Part shown: positions 1-6,658 of the stretch, one piece after another | Layout: every line of letters begins with the position of its first letter | Position numbering within the stretch: the first letter of the stretch is position 1 | NCBI GenBank assembly: GCA_017965495.1 | Contig: JAGCPW010000044.1 | Coordinates: forward strand, 1 to 64,000 | DNA from: Eubacterium sp. | GTDB taxonomy: Bacteria > Bacillota > Clostridia > Lachnospirales > Lachnospiraceae | Length of the DNA: 64,000 bases | Reading direction: 5' to 3' | Made by a program: the position numbers and the translations under genes | The notes under the pieces: generated by a model | Seen by the model: the letters and a program-made list of their open reading frames with translations, nothing else | Database searches by the model: none | Told to the model about the DNA's origin: nothing

Positions 1-70
1 ACGTGTGCTCTTTTTGTGTACCAAAAAAGGGACACCATATTTGTTACCTTAGATGTGTAAAAAGAAGAGA

Positions 71-84
71 GGGCCGTACGGCCC
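71..84. repeat. perfect 14-bp GC-rich palindrome upstream of the AAA ATPase gene
   Basis: GGGCCGTACGGCCC is its own reverse complement and stands out in AT-rich surroundings, 15 bases before the SD of the first gene. It could be a protein-binding site or part of a leader hairpin. The sequence upstream of the window is not available, so its promoter context is unknown. Bases 1-105 otherwise show no gene I can support. Confidence 0.5.
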
Positions 85-111
85 GTTAGTTATCTAAGAA
101 GGAGAATGAGT

Positions 112-2127
112 ATGTTATATTACAAAATCACTGGTACTGTTCTAAATAAAAACTGGCATAAGGTTTATAACGATAAAGAAGAAATGGAAATAATTAGCGA
201 TAGGATAAGAGAGAATGCTGAAGTATTTAATAACGATATTGACGACTATTGTTTTGTAGAGAATATTTCTAAATCAACTATTACTATAGCTGCTGTTATA
301 AGATCTTTTTCGGATGTTAAAAGTGTTGTTAAAGACTTTATTAATTGTATAGACATGGGTGTTGATGTCACAAAAGTAGAAGAAGTAAGCCTAGATACAT
401 TACGAAAAATGGCAGATAGAGCAGATAGGCATGATTTTATTGTTGATGAAACCATTTTGCTTGATGAATTGAAACTAGATAGCATATGCCAACGATGGGG
501 TCTTAGAGATTTTATACAAGAAAAAATAATTCGACCTAAAAAGAAGGAAAAAATTTATGAGTTAGCATATAAATGTATGTCTGATGAAACTATGATTCCT
601 GAATTAGATCGTATATATGAAAAACCAAATACGACTGGCATGTTGGCACATCCAGTTCACTATATGATATCAACCGATGACTTTGATGTTATGTCCAATT
701 CATTGGTGTCATTGATTAGTGCTTTATACGCAAATGGAAGAGTTAAAAGTAAAAGATATAGTTTCACTAGCTTTACAGGTGGTCGTAGTGACCCAAGTAT
801 GCATTGTACTAAAACAATGTTTGAATCTTCAGTCGGTGGGACTTTAGTTATTGAATTTGTTCTACCAGAAACTGAAGCAGATGTTATGTCTGGTGAGTAT
901 GACTTTATAGAAGATGTATGTAAACTTATAAACAGGTATAGAAACAAGGTTCTTACTATTTTGTGTTTTCCAAAGGAAAGCAAAAAGAGCAAGGGTATGG
1001 CATTGGGTTATTTGCACAACATGTCCTTTGTAGAGATTGAAGAAGATTTGGTAGATGAAGAAAAAGCAAGGGCATATTTACAAGAAAAAGCTAAGCAAAA
1101 CAAAATAAGAGTTGATAAGAAATTGTATCAAAAGCTTGAACCAGATCAGAAGTACTATGCCAATGAGCTTAATGATATGTTTGATCTCTGGTACCAACTA
1201 AAGATGAAGAACACTGTATATTCGCAGTACAAGGACTTTGACGTAGTAGCTAAAAAACAAAAGGCAGAAAAGGAAAAGGGCTCAGCTTATGAAGAGTTAA
1301 CTGCAATGATTGGTTTGTCAGAAGCAAAAAAGATTATTAACAAAGCATTGAACTATTATAAGGCACAAAAGTTGTTTGAAGACAAAGGAATTAATAATAG
1401 TGACCCTGCTATGCATATGGTGTTTACCGGTAATCCGGGTAGTGCAAAAACTACAGTAGCTAGACTGTTTGCTAGGATTATGCGTGAGAATAAAGTTTTG
1501 GCAAGGGGCCATATAGTAGAAGTGGGTCGAGCTGATTTGGTTGGCAAGTTCGTAGGTTGGACTGCGCCTACCATTAAGAAAAAGTTTACTGAAGCTAAGG
1601 GTGGAGTTTTATTTATAGATGAAGCCTACTCTTTGGTCGATGACAGAAGTGGCTCTTATGGTGATGAAGCCATCAACACTATTGTTCAAGAGATGGAAAA
1701 CCATAGAGAAGAAGTAGTTGTTATCTTTGCAGGCTATCCTAAGAAGATGGAGAAGTTCTTAGACAAAAACCCAGGACTTCGTTCGCGCATTGCTTTCCAT
1801 GTGCCTTTTGATGATTACAGTACTGACGAGTTATGTGACATAGCTAAACTTATGGCCAAAAAGCAGGATCTAAATCTTACGGATGATGCACTTGAGAAGA
1901 TGCAAGAAGTGTTTGCTGTAGCTCGAGAAGATGAAGAGTTCGGCAACGGTAGATTTGTTAGAAACATATTGGAAGATGCTAGGATGGCGCAGGCAAGTCG
2001 CTTGGTTGAGATGGACTTTGACGAAGTAGGGAAGAAAGATGTTCACACGATTATAGCTGATGATATTGAAATGCCTGCAGCCATTGAGAAAAACCAAGAG
2101 AGAGTGAATATTGGTTTCACGTCGTAG
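112..2127 (+). CDS. CbxX/CfxQ (SpoVK-like) AAA+ ATPase
   Basis: A 671-residue protein with a roughly 380-residue N-terminal region I do not recognise and a C-terminal AAA+ domain of the CbxX/CfxQ/SpoVK family. Visible motifs are Walker A GNPGSAKT (about residues 440-447), Walker B VLFIDEA (D503/E504) and an arginine-finger region ending GLRSR. Members of this family are cytosolic hexameric remodelling ATPases; relatives include the Rubisco activase CbxX and the EccA component of type VII secretion. The start at 112 is preferred over the ATG at 106 because the SD AAGGAG (99-104) is too close to 106. It is followed after 12 bases by an unrecognised gene and a leucine-rich-repeat gene, so the ATPase probably acts with them. 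The client protein is unknown. Confidence 0.85.
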   Translation: MLYYKITGTVLNKNWHKVYNDKEEMEIISDRIRENAEVFNNDIDDYCFVENISKSTITIAAVIRSFSDVKSVVKDFINCIDMGVDVTKVEEVSLDTLRKMADRADRHDFIVDETILLDELKLDSICQRWGLRDFIQEKIIRPKKKEKIYELAYKCMSDETMIPELDRIYEKPNTTGMLAHPVHYMISTDDFDVMSNSLVSLISALYANGRVKSKRYSFTSFTGGRSDPSMHCTKTMFESSVGGTLVIEFVLPETEADVMSGEYDFIEDVCKLINRYRNKVLTILCFPKESKKSKGMALGYLHNMSFVEIEEDLVDEEKARAYLQEKAKQNKIRVDKKLYQKLEPDQKYYANELNDMFDLWYQLKMKNTVYSQYKDFDVVAKKQKAEKEKGSAYEELTAMIGLSEAKKIINKALNYYKAQKLFEDKGINNSDPAMHMVFTGNPGSAKTTVARLFARIMRENKVLARGHIVEVGRADLVGKFVGWTAPTIKKKFTEAKGGVLFIDEAYSLVDDRSGSYGDEAINTIVQEMENHREEVVVIFAGYPKKMEKFLDKNPGLRSRIAFHVPFDDYSTDELCDIAKLMAKKQDLNLTDDALEKMQEVFAVAREDEEFGNGRFVRNILEDARMAQASRLVEMDFDEVGKKDVHTIIADDIEMPAAIEKNQERVNIGFTS

Positions 2128-2139
2128 AAAGGAGTAAGT

Positions 2140-2853
2140 ATGTTACACGTAGACATTGAAAAAATGATTATAAAAAGACCTGTTGATATTGTTCCTAGAG
2201 AGATTGACAGTGTTGCTGTTGATGCAATGAAAAGCATCAAGGAATATATGATTGATAATGGAGATGTAGATGATCATCCTGAAAAGAATCATTCAAGATG
2301 TGCGATTATTAGCCCGTGTAGATATTGTTTTGTGAATGGAGAGCCGAGCGTCGATGATAAAGATCGTATTAATTATTTTCCAGAAGACACTCTTGAGTTT
2401 GATAAGTATAGGCTAAGGCTTAACTACGACTATGGTGGAGAAGAATTATTCTTCATCAAAGATATCTCTCTAGGAGAAGCTATGAGTATAGCTGCTACTT
2501 ATAGACAGAATACTTTTATTTACAAAGACGCCAAAGGATGTCGTGAGATTTGTTCTAAACCGTTCATTAGTGCAAATGGAGACTGCTATGAAATCTCTGA
2601 TGTTGTTAATGAGTATTTGGTTTTTGATGAAATGTATTTCAGGATAGATGATTTTGCTAGAATCCTAGCTTCAAAGACAAAGACCTGTGAAATATTTGGA
2701 TCTGATATTGGAAATTCTTATCCGCCAAAGGAAGATTATGACCTTTATTATTTCTCTAGACCGTATCCATTGAATCCTAGTATTCCAAATTATGGCAACT
2801 TGCAAAGTTATAAGTATTTAATCCATCAGGAGGTTAAAAATGAAAATAGGTAA
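2140..2853 (+). CDS. unrecognised 237-residue cytosolic protein
   Basis: I do not recognise this protein. It has no signal peptide and no membrane segment, is acidic, and has a Cys pair in a CRYC motif near residue 60 plus aromatic-rich stretches in the C-terminal half. An AAAGGAG ribosome binding site sits at the correct distance from ATG 2140. It starts 12 bases after the AAA ATPase gene and overlaps the downstream leucine-rich-repeat gene by 14 bases, so the three are almost certainly co-translated. That context suggests an accessory or client protein of the ATPase, which is inference only. Confidence 0.75.
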   Translation: MLHVDIEKMIIKRPVDIVPREIDSVAVDAMKSIKEYMIDNGDVDDHPEKNHSRCAIISPCRYCFVNGEPSVDDKDRINYFPEDTLEFDKYRLRLNYDYGGEELFFIKDISLGEAMSIAATYRQNTFIYKDAKGCREICSKPFISANGDCYEISDVVNEYLVFDEMYFRIDDFARILASKTKTCEIFGSDIGNSYPPKEDYDLYYFSRPYPLNPSIPNYGNLQSYKYLIHQEVKNENR

Positions 2854-3535
2854 AATTTTAATAGAATGTGAACCTCAAGGTAAAAAACTTGTAATACCAG
2901 AAGGTATTACTCATATAGATGAAGCTGTTTTTGACAGAGACGGTTTTGAAGAAGTAGAAGAACTAGTGCTTCCTGATTCTTTGATAAAGATTGGAATGGA
3001 AGCTTTTTACGGAATGGAAAAACTGAAGAGTATTGATTTTGGAAATGGTCTTGAAGAAATAGGCGATGGTGCTTTTATGTCTTGTCGTTGCTTAAAGGAG
3101 ATTAATCTTCCTGGAAGTATAACTTGGATAGGCGAAGGTGCTTTTGCATATTGCGATGCGCTAGAGAAAGTTTTTATTCCATCAGGTAAGAGTTCGGAAG
3201 GAATAGGATATATAGAGCAAATATGTGAAAGGGCATTTAGGCATTGTAAATCATTGGTTGATTTTAAATGTGAAAAGCGAGTTGAAGACTGGGGCGAAGA
3301 AGTTTTTGCTCACACTGCCTTTGAAGAGTTCGTATGTCCGGATATGATGGAGCGTCATATTTATCTATCTGAGAGAATGTTTGAGTATTGTACTAAGTTG
3401 AAAAGAATAGTCCTACCTAGACATCTTCAAGAGATAGAACAAGACGCCTTCCGTGGCTGTGAAAGGCTTAATGAGATTGTGAAGAAGGATGAAGAGTGGC
3501 AGGAAGTTGAGATAGAGAATGGGGTGGTAGTTTGA
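2840..3535 (+). CDS. BspA-like leucine-rich-repeat protein (LRR_5 type)
   Basis: A 231-residue protein built of BspA/LRR_5-type repeats of about 23 residues, with recurring units such as LPDSLIKIGMEAFYGMEKLKSI, IGDGAFMSCRCLKEI and IGEGAFAYCDALEKV (each given only in part). Such repeats form a curved beta solenoid used for protein binding. Unlike many BspA proteins it has no signal peptide, so it is predicted cytosolic. The SD AGGAGG at 2829-2834 lies inside the preceding gene, whose end overlaps this start by 14 bases. A role as an adaptor for the AAA ATPase operon is possible but not shown. Confidence 0.8.
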   Translation: MKIGKILIECEPQGKKLVIPEGITHIDEAVFDRDGFEEVEELVLPDSLIKIGMEAFYGMEKLKSIDFGNGLEEIGDGAFMSCRCLKEINLPGSITWIGEGAFAYCDALEKVFIPSGKSSEGIGYIEQICERAFRHCKSLVDFKCEKRVEDWGEEVFAHTAFEEFVCPDMMERHIYLSERMFEYCTKLKRIVLPRHLQEIEQDAFRGCERLNEIVKKDEEWQEVEIENGVVV

Positions 3536-3564
3536 AATAACAAATTGTGATTCCTAAGAAAGGC

Positions 3565-3650
3565 GTTTGAAATGTCACATATTTGGCGCGTGGTTTAACG
3601 AATAGCTTTTATTTTTATGTGATATTTATCACATAAAGTATATGTTGACA
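3565..3650 (+). repeat. copy 1 of an 86-bp direct repeat (promoter cassette)
   Basis: Bases 3565-3650 match 5099-5184 with only three mismatches (3606, 3623, 3640) at an offset of 1534. The shared block starts with TTTGAAATGTCACATATTTG, includes GGCGCGTGGTTTAACGAATAG and a TGTGA-N6-TCACA palindrome, and ends exactly at the -35 hexamer TTGACA. The sequences diverge beyond the -35 element, so the duplicated unit is the regulatory region, not the genes. Confidence 0.9.
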
Positions 3651-3673
3651 TTTGTGAACGAAGTGTTTATAAT
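3614..3673 (+). promoter_or_regulatory. sigma-A promoter with CRP/FNR-like palindrome for the Rpn gene
   Basis: The palindrome has 9-base arms TTTATGTGA and TCACATAAA (3614-3622, 3629-3637) around six central bases, so it contains TGTGA-N6-TCACA, the core recognised by CRP/FNR-family regulators. Eight bases downstream is TTGACA (3645-3650), then a 17-base spacer and TATAAT (3668-3673), a consensus sigma-A promoter. An operator centred just upstream of -35 could be an activator or repressor site. The regulator is not in this window. Confidence 0.8.
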
Positions 3674-3737
3674 TTTAATTGAACAGAACAAAAGATCTAA
3701 AGGTGTCAAAATAATAAAATAAATTCGGGGGAAAGGA

Positions 3738-4544
3738 ATGAATACTGAATTACACAAACAGTGGTTGAACTTGACACTTGCAGACAACTTTCTATTTCAA
3801 AAGTACATGCAAAATGTTGAGAATTGTAAAAAACTAATATCGGAGATATGTGGAAGAGAAGTAGAACGAATTGAATATAAAAATACGGAACAAAGTATAG
3901 AGGAGGGAATAGGATCAAAAGGAATAAGGCTGGATGTTTATTTTATAGGTGATAATAAAGTATATAACTTTGAAATGCAAAATAGAGATGAGGATTTGCC
4001 CAAAAGAAATCGGTATTATCACTCAATGATAGATTTGAAGACACTAGAAAAAGGTGGCGACTATGAAGATTTAAAAGATGTATATGTCATTTTTATTTGC
4101 ACATTTGATCCTTTTGGCAAAGATTGTTATATCTATAAAATTAAAAATCAATGTACAAATGTAGAAGACTTAGAATATGAAGATGGTAACCATACAATAT
4201 TTCTTAATACCAAGGGTCAATATGGAGAGATAAGTGATTATCTAAAAGCGTTCTTAAAGGCGGTGGATGGCAAGTTTGATTCAAGTGAGTTTTCTAGCCA
4301 GATTAGGAAAGATATAGATTTTTTAAAAACAAATGAAAACTTGGAGGGAAAGTATATGAATTATGCTGAAATAATAAGAGATGCAAAAAAAGAAGGTATA
4401 AGAGAAGGAAGAGAGTATGGTACAAGAATGACTAAAATAAAAGTTATTAAAATGCTGCTAGAGAAAATGGATATAGAAGATATTATTGAGATTGGTTTTG
4501 ATGAAGCACTTGTAAAAGAAGTTGCTGAAAAGCAAAATGCTTAG
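3738..4544 (+). CDS. Rpn-family PD-(D/E)XK nuclease / putative transposase (PDDEXK_2)
   Basis: A 268-residue member of the Rpn (recombination-promoting nuclease) / PDDEXK_2 family. The N-terminus has the usual LTLADNFLFQKYM block. The nuclease core shows D66 in RLDVYF and E79-x-Q81 in NFEMQ, the D...ExQ variant typical of this family, followed by an RYYHSM block. The C-terminus has the characteristic KKEGIREGREYG segment and a helical tail. Rpn proteins are DNA endonucleases that promote RecA-independent recombination in E. coli; many are annotated as transposases without proof. GGGGGAAAGG precedes the ATG. The gene is intact and has its own promoter, nearly identical to that of the DUF1016 gene 1.5 kb downstream. 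Confidence 0.88.
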   Translation: MNTELHKQWLNLTLADNFLFQKYMQNVENCKKLISEICGREVERIEYKNTEQSIEEGIGSKGIRLDVYFIGDNKVYNFEMQNRDEDLPKRNRYYHSMIDLKTLEKGGDYEDLKDVYVIFICTFDPFGKDCYIYKIKNQCTNVEDLEYEDGNHTIFLNTKGQYGEISDYLKAFLKAVDGKFDSSEFSSQIRKDIDFLKTNENLEGKYMNYAEIIRDAKKEGIREGREYGTRMTKIKVIKMLLEKMDIEDIIEIGFDEALVKEVAEKQNA

Positions 4545-4548
4545 TTAA

Positions 4549-4645
4549 AAAAGGATTCTTTGAGGTGGTCAATTTCGTGGCAGCCACGCACCCTATGGGT
4601 CAAAAGAGATGCAGGGGAATGCCACGCCTGCCAAAGAATCCTTTT
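4549..4645 (+). ncRNA. compact structured element of unknown class after the Rpn gene
   Basis: A perfect 14-bp outer stem pairs 4549-4562 with 4632-4645 (AAAAGGATTCTTTG with its complement). Inside are ACCC-TAT-GGGT (4590-4600) and GCAGG...CCTGC (4611-4615 with 4627-4631). CGTGGC (4576-4581) can pair either locally with CCACG (4584-4588) or over a long range with GCCACG (4621-4626). GCCACG occurs twice, so two mutually exclusive folds exist. It begins four bases after the Rpn stop codon. I do not recognise the class. It could be a 3'-UTR RNA, a regulatory switch, or the end structure of a mobile element. Confidence 0.45.
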
Positions 4646-4661
4646 AAATTATAAAAATATA

Positions 4662-4690
4662 AAACTTCGTCAATTAGATGAAGTTTTTTT
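4662..4690 (+). terminator. Rho-independent terminator downstream of the Rpn gene
   Basis: AAACTTCGTC (4662-4671), loop AATTA, GATGAAGTTT (4677-4686), then a T run. One G-U pair lies in a 10-bp stem. It ends the Rpn transcript together with the structured element before it. Confidence 0.75.
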
Positions 4691-4773
4691 ATACCCTTCT
4701 TACCCATCCTTTTCCTTCGCCGCAGGCACCTAATATGATATACTAAACAAAACACCAAAAAGGAGGACACCCC

Positions 4774-4923
4774 ATGGATGATCTATTTGGCGATATGTTT
4801 GACCTAGACAACGACGGCGAAATTGACGATATCGAAAAAGCCGCAGAAATAGGTTTCATGGCTGAGGACTTTGGTGATGAGGACTACGATGATGAGTATG
4901 ATGATATGGAGTTTGATGAGTAG
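4774..4923 (+). CDS. 49-residue acidic miniprotein with a single EF-hand loop
   Basis: A short open frame with a strong SD (AGGAGG, 4761-4766) and ATG 4774. Residues 10-21 read DLDNDGEIDDIE, which fits the 12-residue EF-hand calcium loop exactly: Asp at 1, 3, 5 and 9, Gly at 6, Ile at 8, Glu at 12. The C-terminal half is a run of Asp, Glu and Tyr. There is no signal peptide, so it would act in the cytosol. A single EF-hand would need to dimerise to form the usual pair. The coding quality and SD support a real gene; the function is not known. Confidence 0.6.
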   Translation: MDDLFGDMFDLDNDGEIDDIEKAAEIGFMAEDFGDEDYDDEYDDMEFDE

Positions 4924-4946
4924 GGGGATAATTTAGTTTAGTTTTG

Positions 4947-5058
4947 AAATCGTCCACAGTTGTGGACGATTTTAATATTATTAGAAAAAGAGTGTGTAAA
5001 TAGTCCACAGTTGTGGACGATTTCAGAAAAAGAGAATCGTCAACAGTTGTTGACGATT
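4947..5058. repeat. three palindromic hairpin repeats between the two nuclease genes
   Basis: Three near-identical palindromes lie at 4947-4972 (arms AAATCGTCCACA / TGTGGACGATTT), 4998-5023 (one arm mismatch) and 5035-5058 (arms AATCGTCAACA / TGTTGACGATT). Units 1 and 3 differ by matched changes in both arms, so pairing is kept while sequence varies. A fourth relative lies inside the DUF1016 gene at 5537-5565. No long T run follows them, so they are not obvious terminators. Confidence 0.85.
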
Positions 5059-5098
5059 TTGTTTTGCCTTATTATATGAGGTTTTGGCGGATTTTTTG

Positions 5099-5184
5099 GT
5101 TTGAAATGTCACATATTTGGCGCGTGGTTTAACGAATAGATTTTATTTTTATGTGACATTTATCACATAAAGTTTATGTTGACA
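5099..5184 (+). repeat. copy 2 of the 86-bp direct repeat (promoter cassette)
   Basis: Matches 3565-3650 with three mismatches. In this copy AATGTCACAT near the left end and ATGTGACATT in the palindrome are perfect inverted repeats of each other, so a larger alternative hairpin can form. The block ends at TTGACA upstream of the DUF1016 gene. Confidence 0.9.
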
Positions 5185-5206
5185 AGATGTGAAATAGTGG
5201 TATACT
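5148..5206 (+). promoter_or_regulatory. promoter with CRP/FNR-like palindrome for the DUF1016 gene
   Basis: Arms TTTATGTGA (5148-5156) and TCACATAAA (5163-5171) flank CATTTA. Then come TTGACA (5179-5184), a 16-base spacer and TATACT (5201-5206), preceded by TGG, an extended -10. Same architecture as the Rpn promoter at 3614-3673, so the two genes are expected to answer to the same regulator. Confidence 0.78.
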
Positions 5207-5241
5207 AATCTTAATTAAAATAGAACGGGGGATAAAAAAAG

Positions 5242-6368
5242 ATGGGAAGTGCCTTAATGAAAACAAATAAAGAATATAAAAAATGGATAGAAGAAATAAG
5301 CTTACGCTTTCGTAAAAGCCAAATAAAAGCAGCCTTAAAGGTTAATAGTGACATGCTACGTTTCTATTGGTCATTAGGTAAAGATATTTCTGAAATGAGC
5401 AAAAAAACAGAGTATGGTAAAAATTTCTATAAATCAGTTAGTGAGGATTTAAAAGAAAGATTTCCAAACGTTAAGTCTTTTTCAGTTACAAACCTTAAAT
5501 ATATGCGTTATTTTTACGAGATGTATCCTGAGGCTGGAAATCGTCAGCAACTTGCTGACGATTTCAAAACAGAATGGATCTTTCAGATTCCTTGGGGCCA
5601 CCATATGAAGATATTTGATAAATGTAGGGATAATCCTAATAGAGCAATGTTCTATGTTAGAAAGACTTTAGAAAACAATTGGTCTAGAGCTGTACTAATG
5701 AATTTCTTAGATACTGATTTCTATGAGCGTGAGGGAAAAGCGTTAACCAATTTTTCAGAAGTATTACCAGATTATCAAGGAGATCTAGCCCAAGCTATTA
5801 CTAGAGACCCATACAATTTTGACTTTCTTAAATTCGTGAGAAGTATAACGAAAAAGAATTGAAAGATGCTTTGATGGATAACCTAACACATTTTTTGCTT
5901 GAACTTGGAAATGATTTTACATTTAAAGGACGTGAAGTGAGAATTGAAATGGGTGAAACTGAAAACTTTATAGATATGTTGTTTTATAACACAAGACTCA
6001 GATGCTACGTAGTTGTAGAGATAAAGGTTAGAGGATTCAACGCGGGTGACATGGGACAACTTGGTACATATATGGTTGCAGTTAATCATCAAATTAAAGG
6101 TGAGGATGATAATCCAACTTTAGGTTTACTTATATGTAAATCAAAAGATGATATAAAGGCTAAATATGCATTAGAAGCTAGTAGTCAACCAGTGGGTATA
6201 TCCGAGTACGACATTAGTGGTTTCATACCAGAAGAATTCAAAGGCAGTTTACCATCAATTGATGAGATAGAGGCTGAATTGGAAGATGGTGATGTGGTGA
6301 AGGAATCGTTCACAGCATCTTATATGTTTTCAGGGAGGGATACGTTTGATAGTGATTTAGATTATTGA
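5242..6368 (+). pseudogene. YhcG/DUF1016 PD-(D/E)XK nuclease, interrupted by a frameshift
   Basis: Two abutting frames together make one YhcG/DUF1016-type protein. The first (5242-5862, 206 codons) carries the DUF1016 N-terminal helical domain with IPWGHH and an ENNWSRAVL block. It leaves frame near 5833-5835, where the family continues DFLxLREKYNEKELKDALMDN. That continuation is encoded from CGT 5835 in the other frame through 6368 and contains the nuclease core (FIDMLFY...VVVEIKVRGF). One missing base near 5834 explains the break. I see no convincing slippery heptamer, so mutation or sequencing error is likelier than programmed -1 shifting. The second frame's first usable start is TTG 5859, without an SD. 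Homologues are linked to mobile elements and restriction-modification loci. Confidence 0.82.
5537..5565. repeat. palindrome inside the DUF1016 coding region
   Basis: Fourteen-base arms GAAATCGTCAGCAA and TTGCTGACGATTTC flank a single C. The arms share AATCGTC / GACGATT with the three intergenic palindromes at 4947-5058 but differ in the middle. In frame it encodes GNRQQLADDF at about residues 99-108, between the helical part of the N-terminal domain and the IPWGHH block. Confidence 0.85.
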
Positions 6369-6400
6369 AACAGTGTTTCAAAAGTCTTTGAGGTGGAAAA

Positions 6401-6559
6401 ATGGAAAAAAACAGAGCACTTGATATGAATAAGATTAAGAAAAAACCATCGCGTGAAATGCTAACTAAAGAAGCATTATCTGATGTGAAAAAAATTGAAT
6501 GGTCAGAAAGTGTCAGAAAAGGAACTAAGAAAGTGATAGTAAATAAGGCATCAGAGTAG
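6401..6559 (+). CDS. 52-residue basic protein of unknown function
   Basis: ATG 6401 follows a GAGGTGG SD (6390-6396). The protein is rich in Lys and Arg (motifs MNKIKKKPSREML and SVRKGTKKVIV), with no signal peptide and no hydrophobic segment. It starts 32 bases after the DUF1016 frame and is closed by a terminator, so it is probably the last gene of that transcript. I do not recognise it; small basic proteins of this kind can bind nucleic acid, but nothing here proves it. Confidence 0.6.
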   Translation: MEKNRALDMNKIKKKPSREMLTKEALSDVKKIEWSESVRKGTKKVIVNKASE

Positions 6560-6573
6560 TTGGCGTATAAAAT

Positions 6574-6600
6574 GCACCCACAAACTGGGTGCCTTTTTTA
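6574..6600 (+). terminator. Rho-independent terminator
   Basis: GCACCCA (6574-6580), loop CAAAC, TGGGTGC (6586-6592), then CTTTTTT. It closes the DUF1016/basic protein transcript. Confidence 0.85.
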
Positions 6601-6658
6601 TATGAAAATATGTTAATATAATAAATGTAGATTTGAACGGACAAAGAAAGGAATAGTT

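Noticed and set aside
4549..4645. Small bacterial SRP RNA (4.5S type)
   Set aside because: The universally kept GGAA-tetraloop domain with its AGCAG internal loop cannot be found in the expected positions.
4947..5058. CRISPR array
   Set aside because: There are three short palindromes with unequal spacing and no unique spacers of constant length, and no cas genes in the window.
5830..5860. Programmed -1 frameshift in the DUF1016 gene
   Set aside because: The CTT-AAA-TTC context is not an X-XXY-YYZ slippery heptamer, and no SD-like stimulator or clear downstream pseudoknot is seen. A deletion or sequencing error is simpler.
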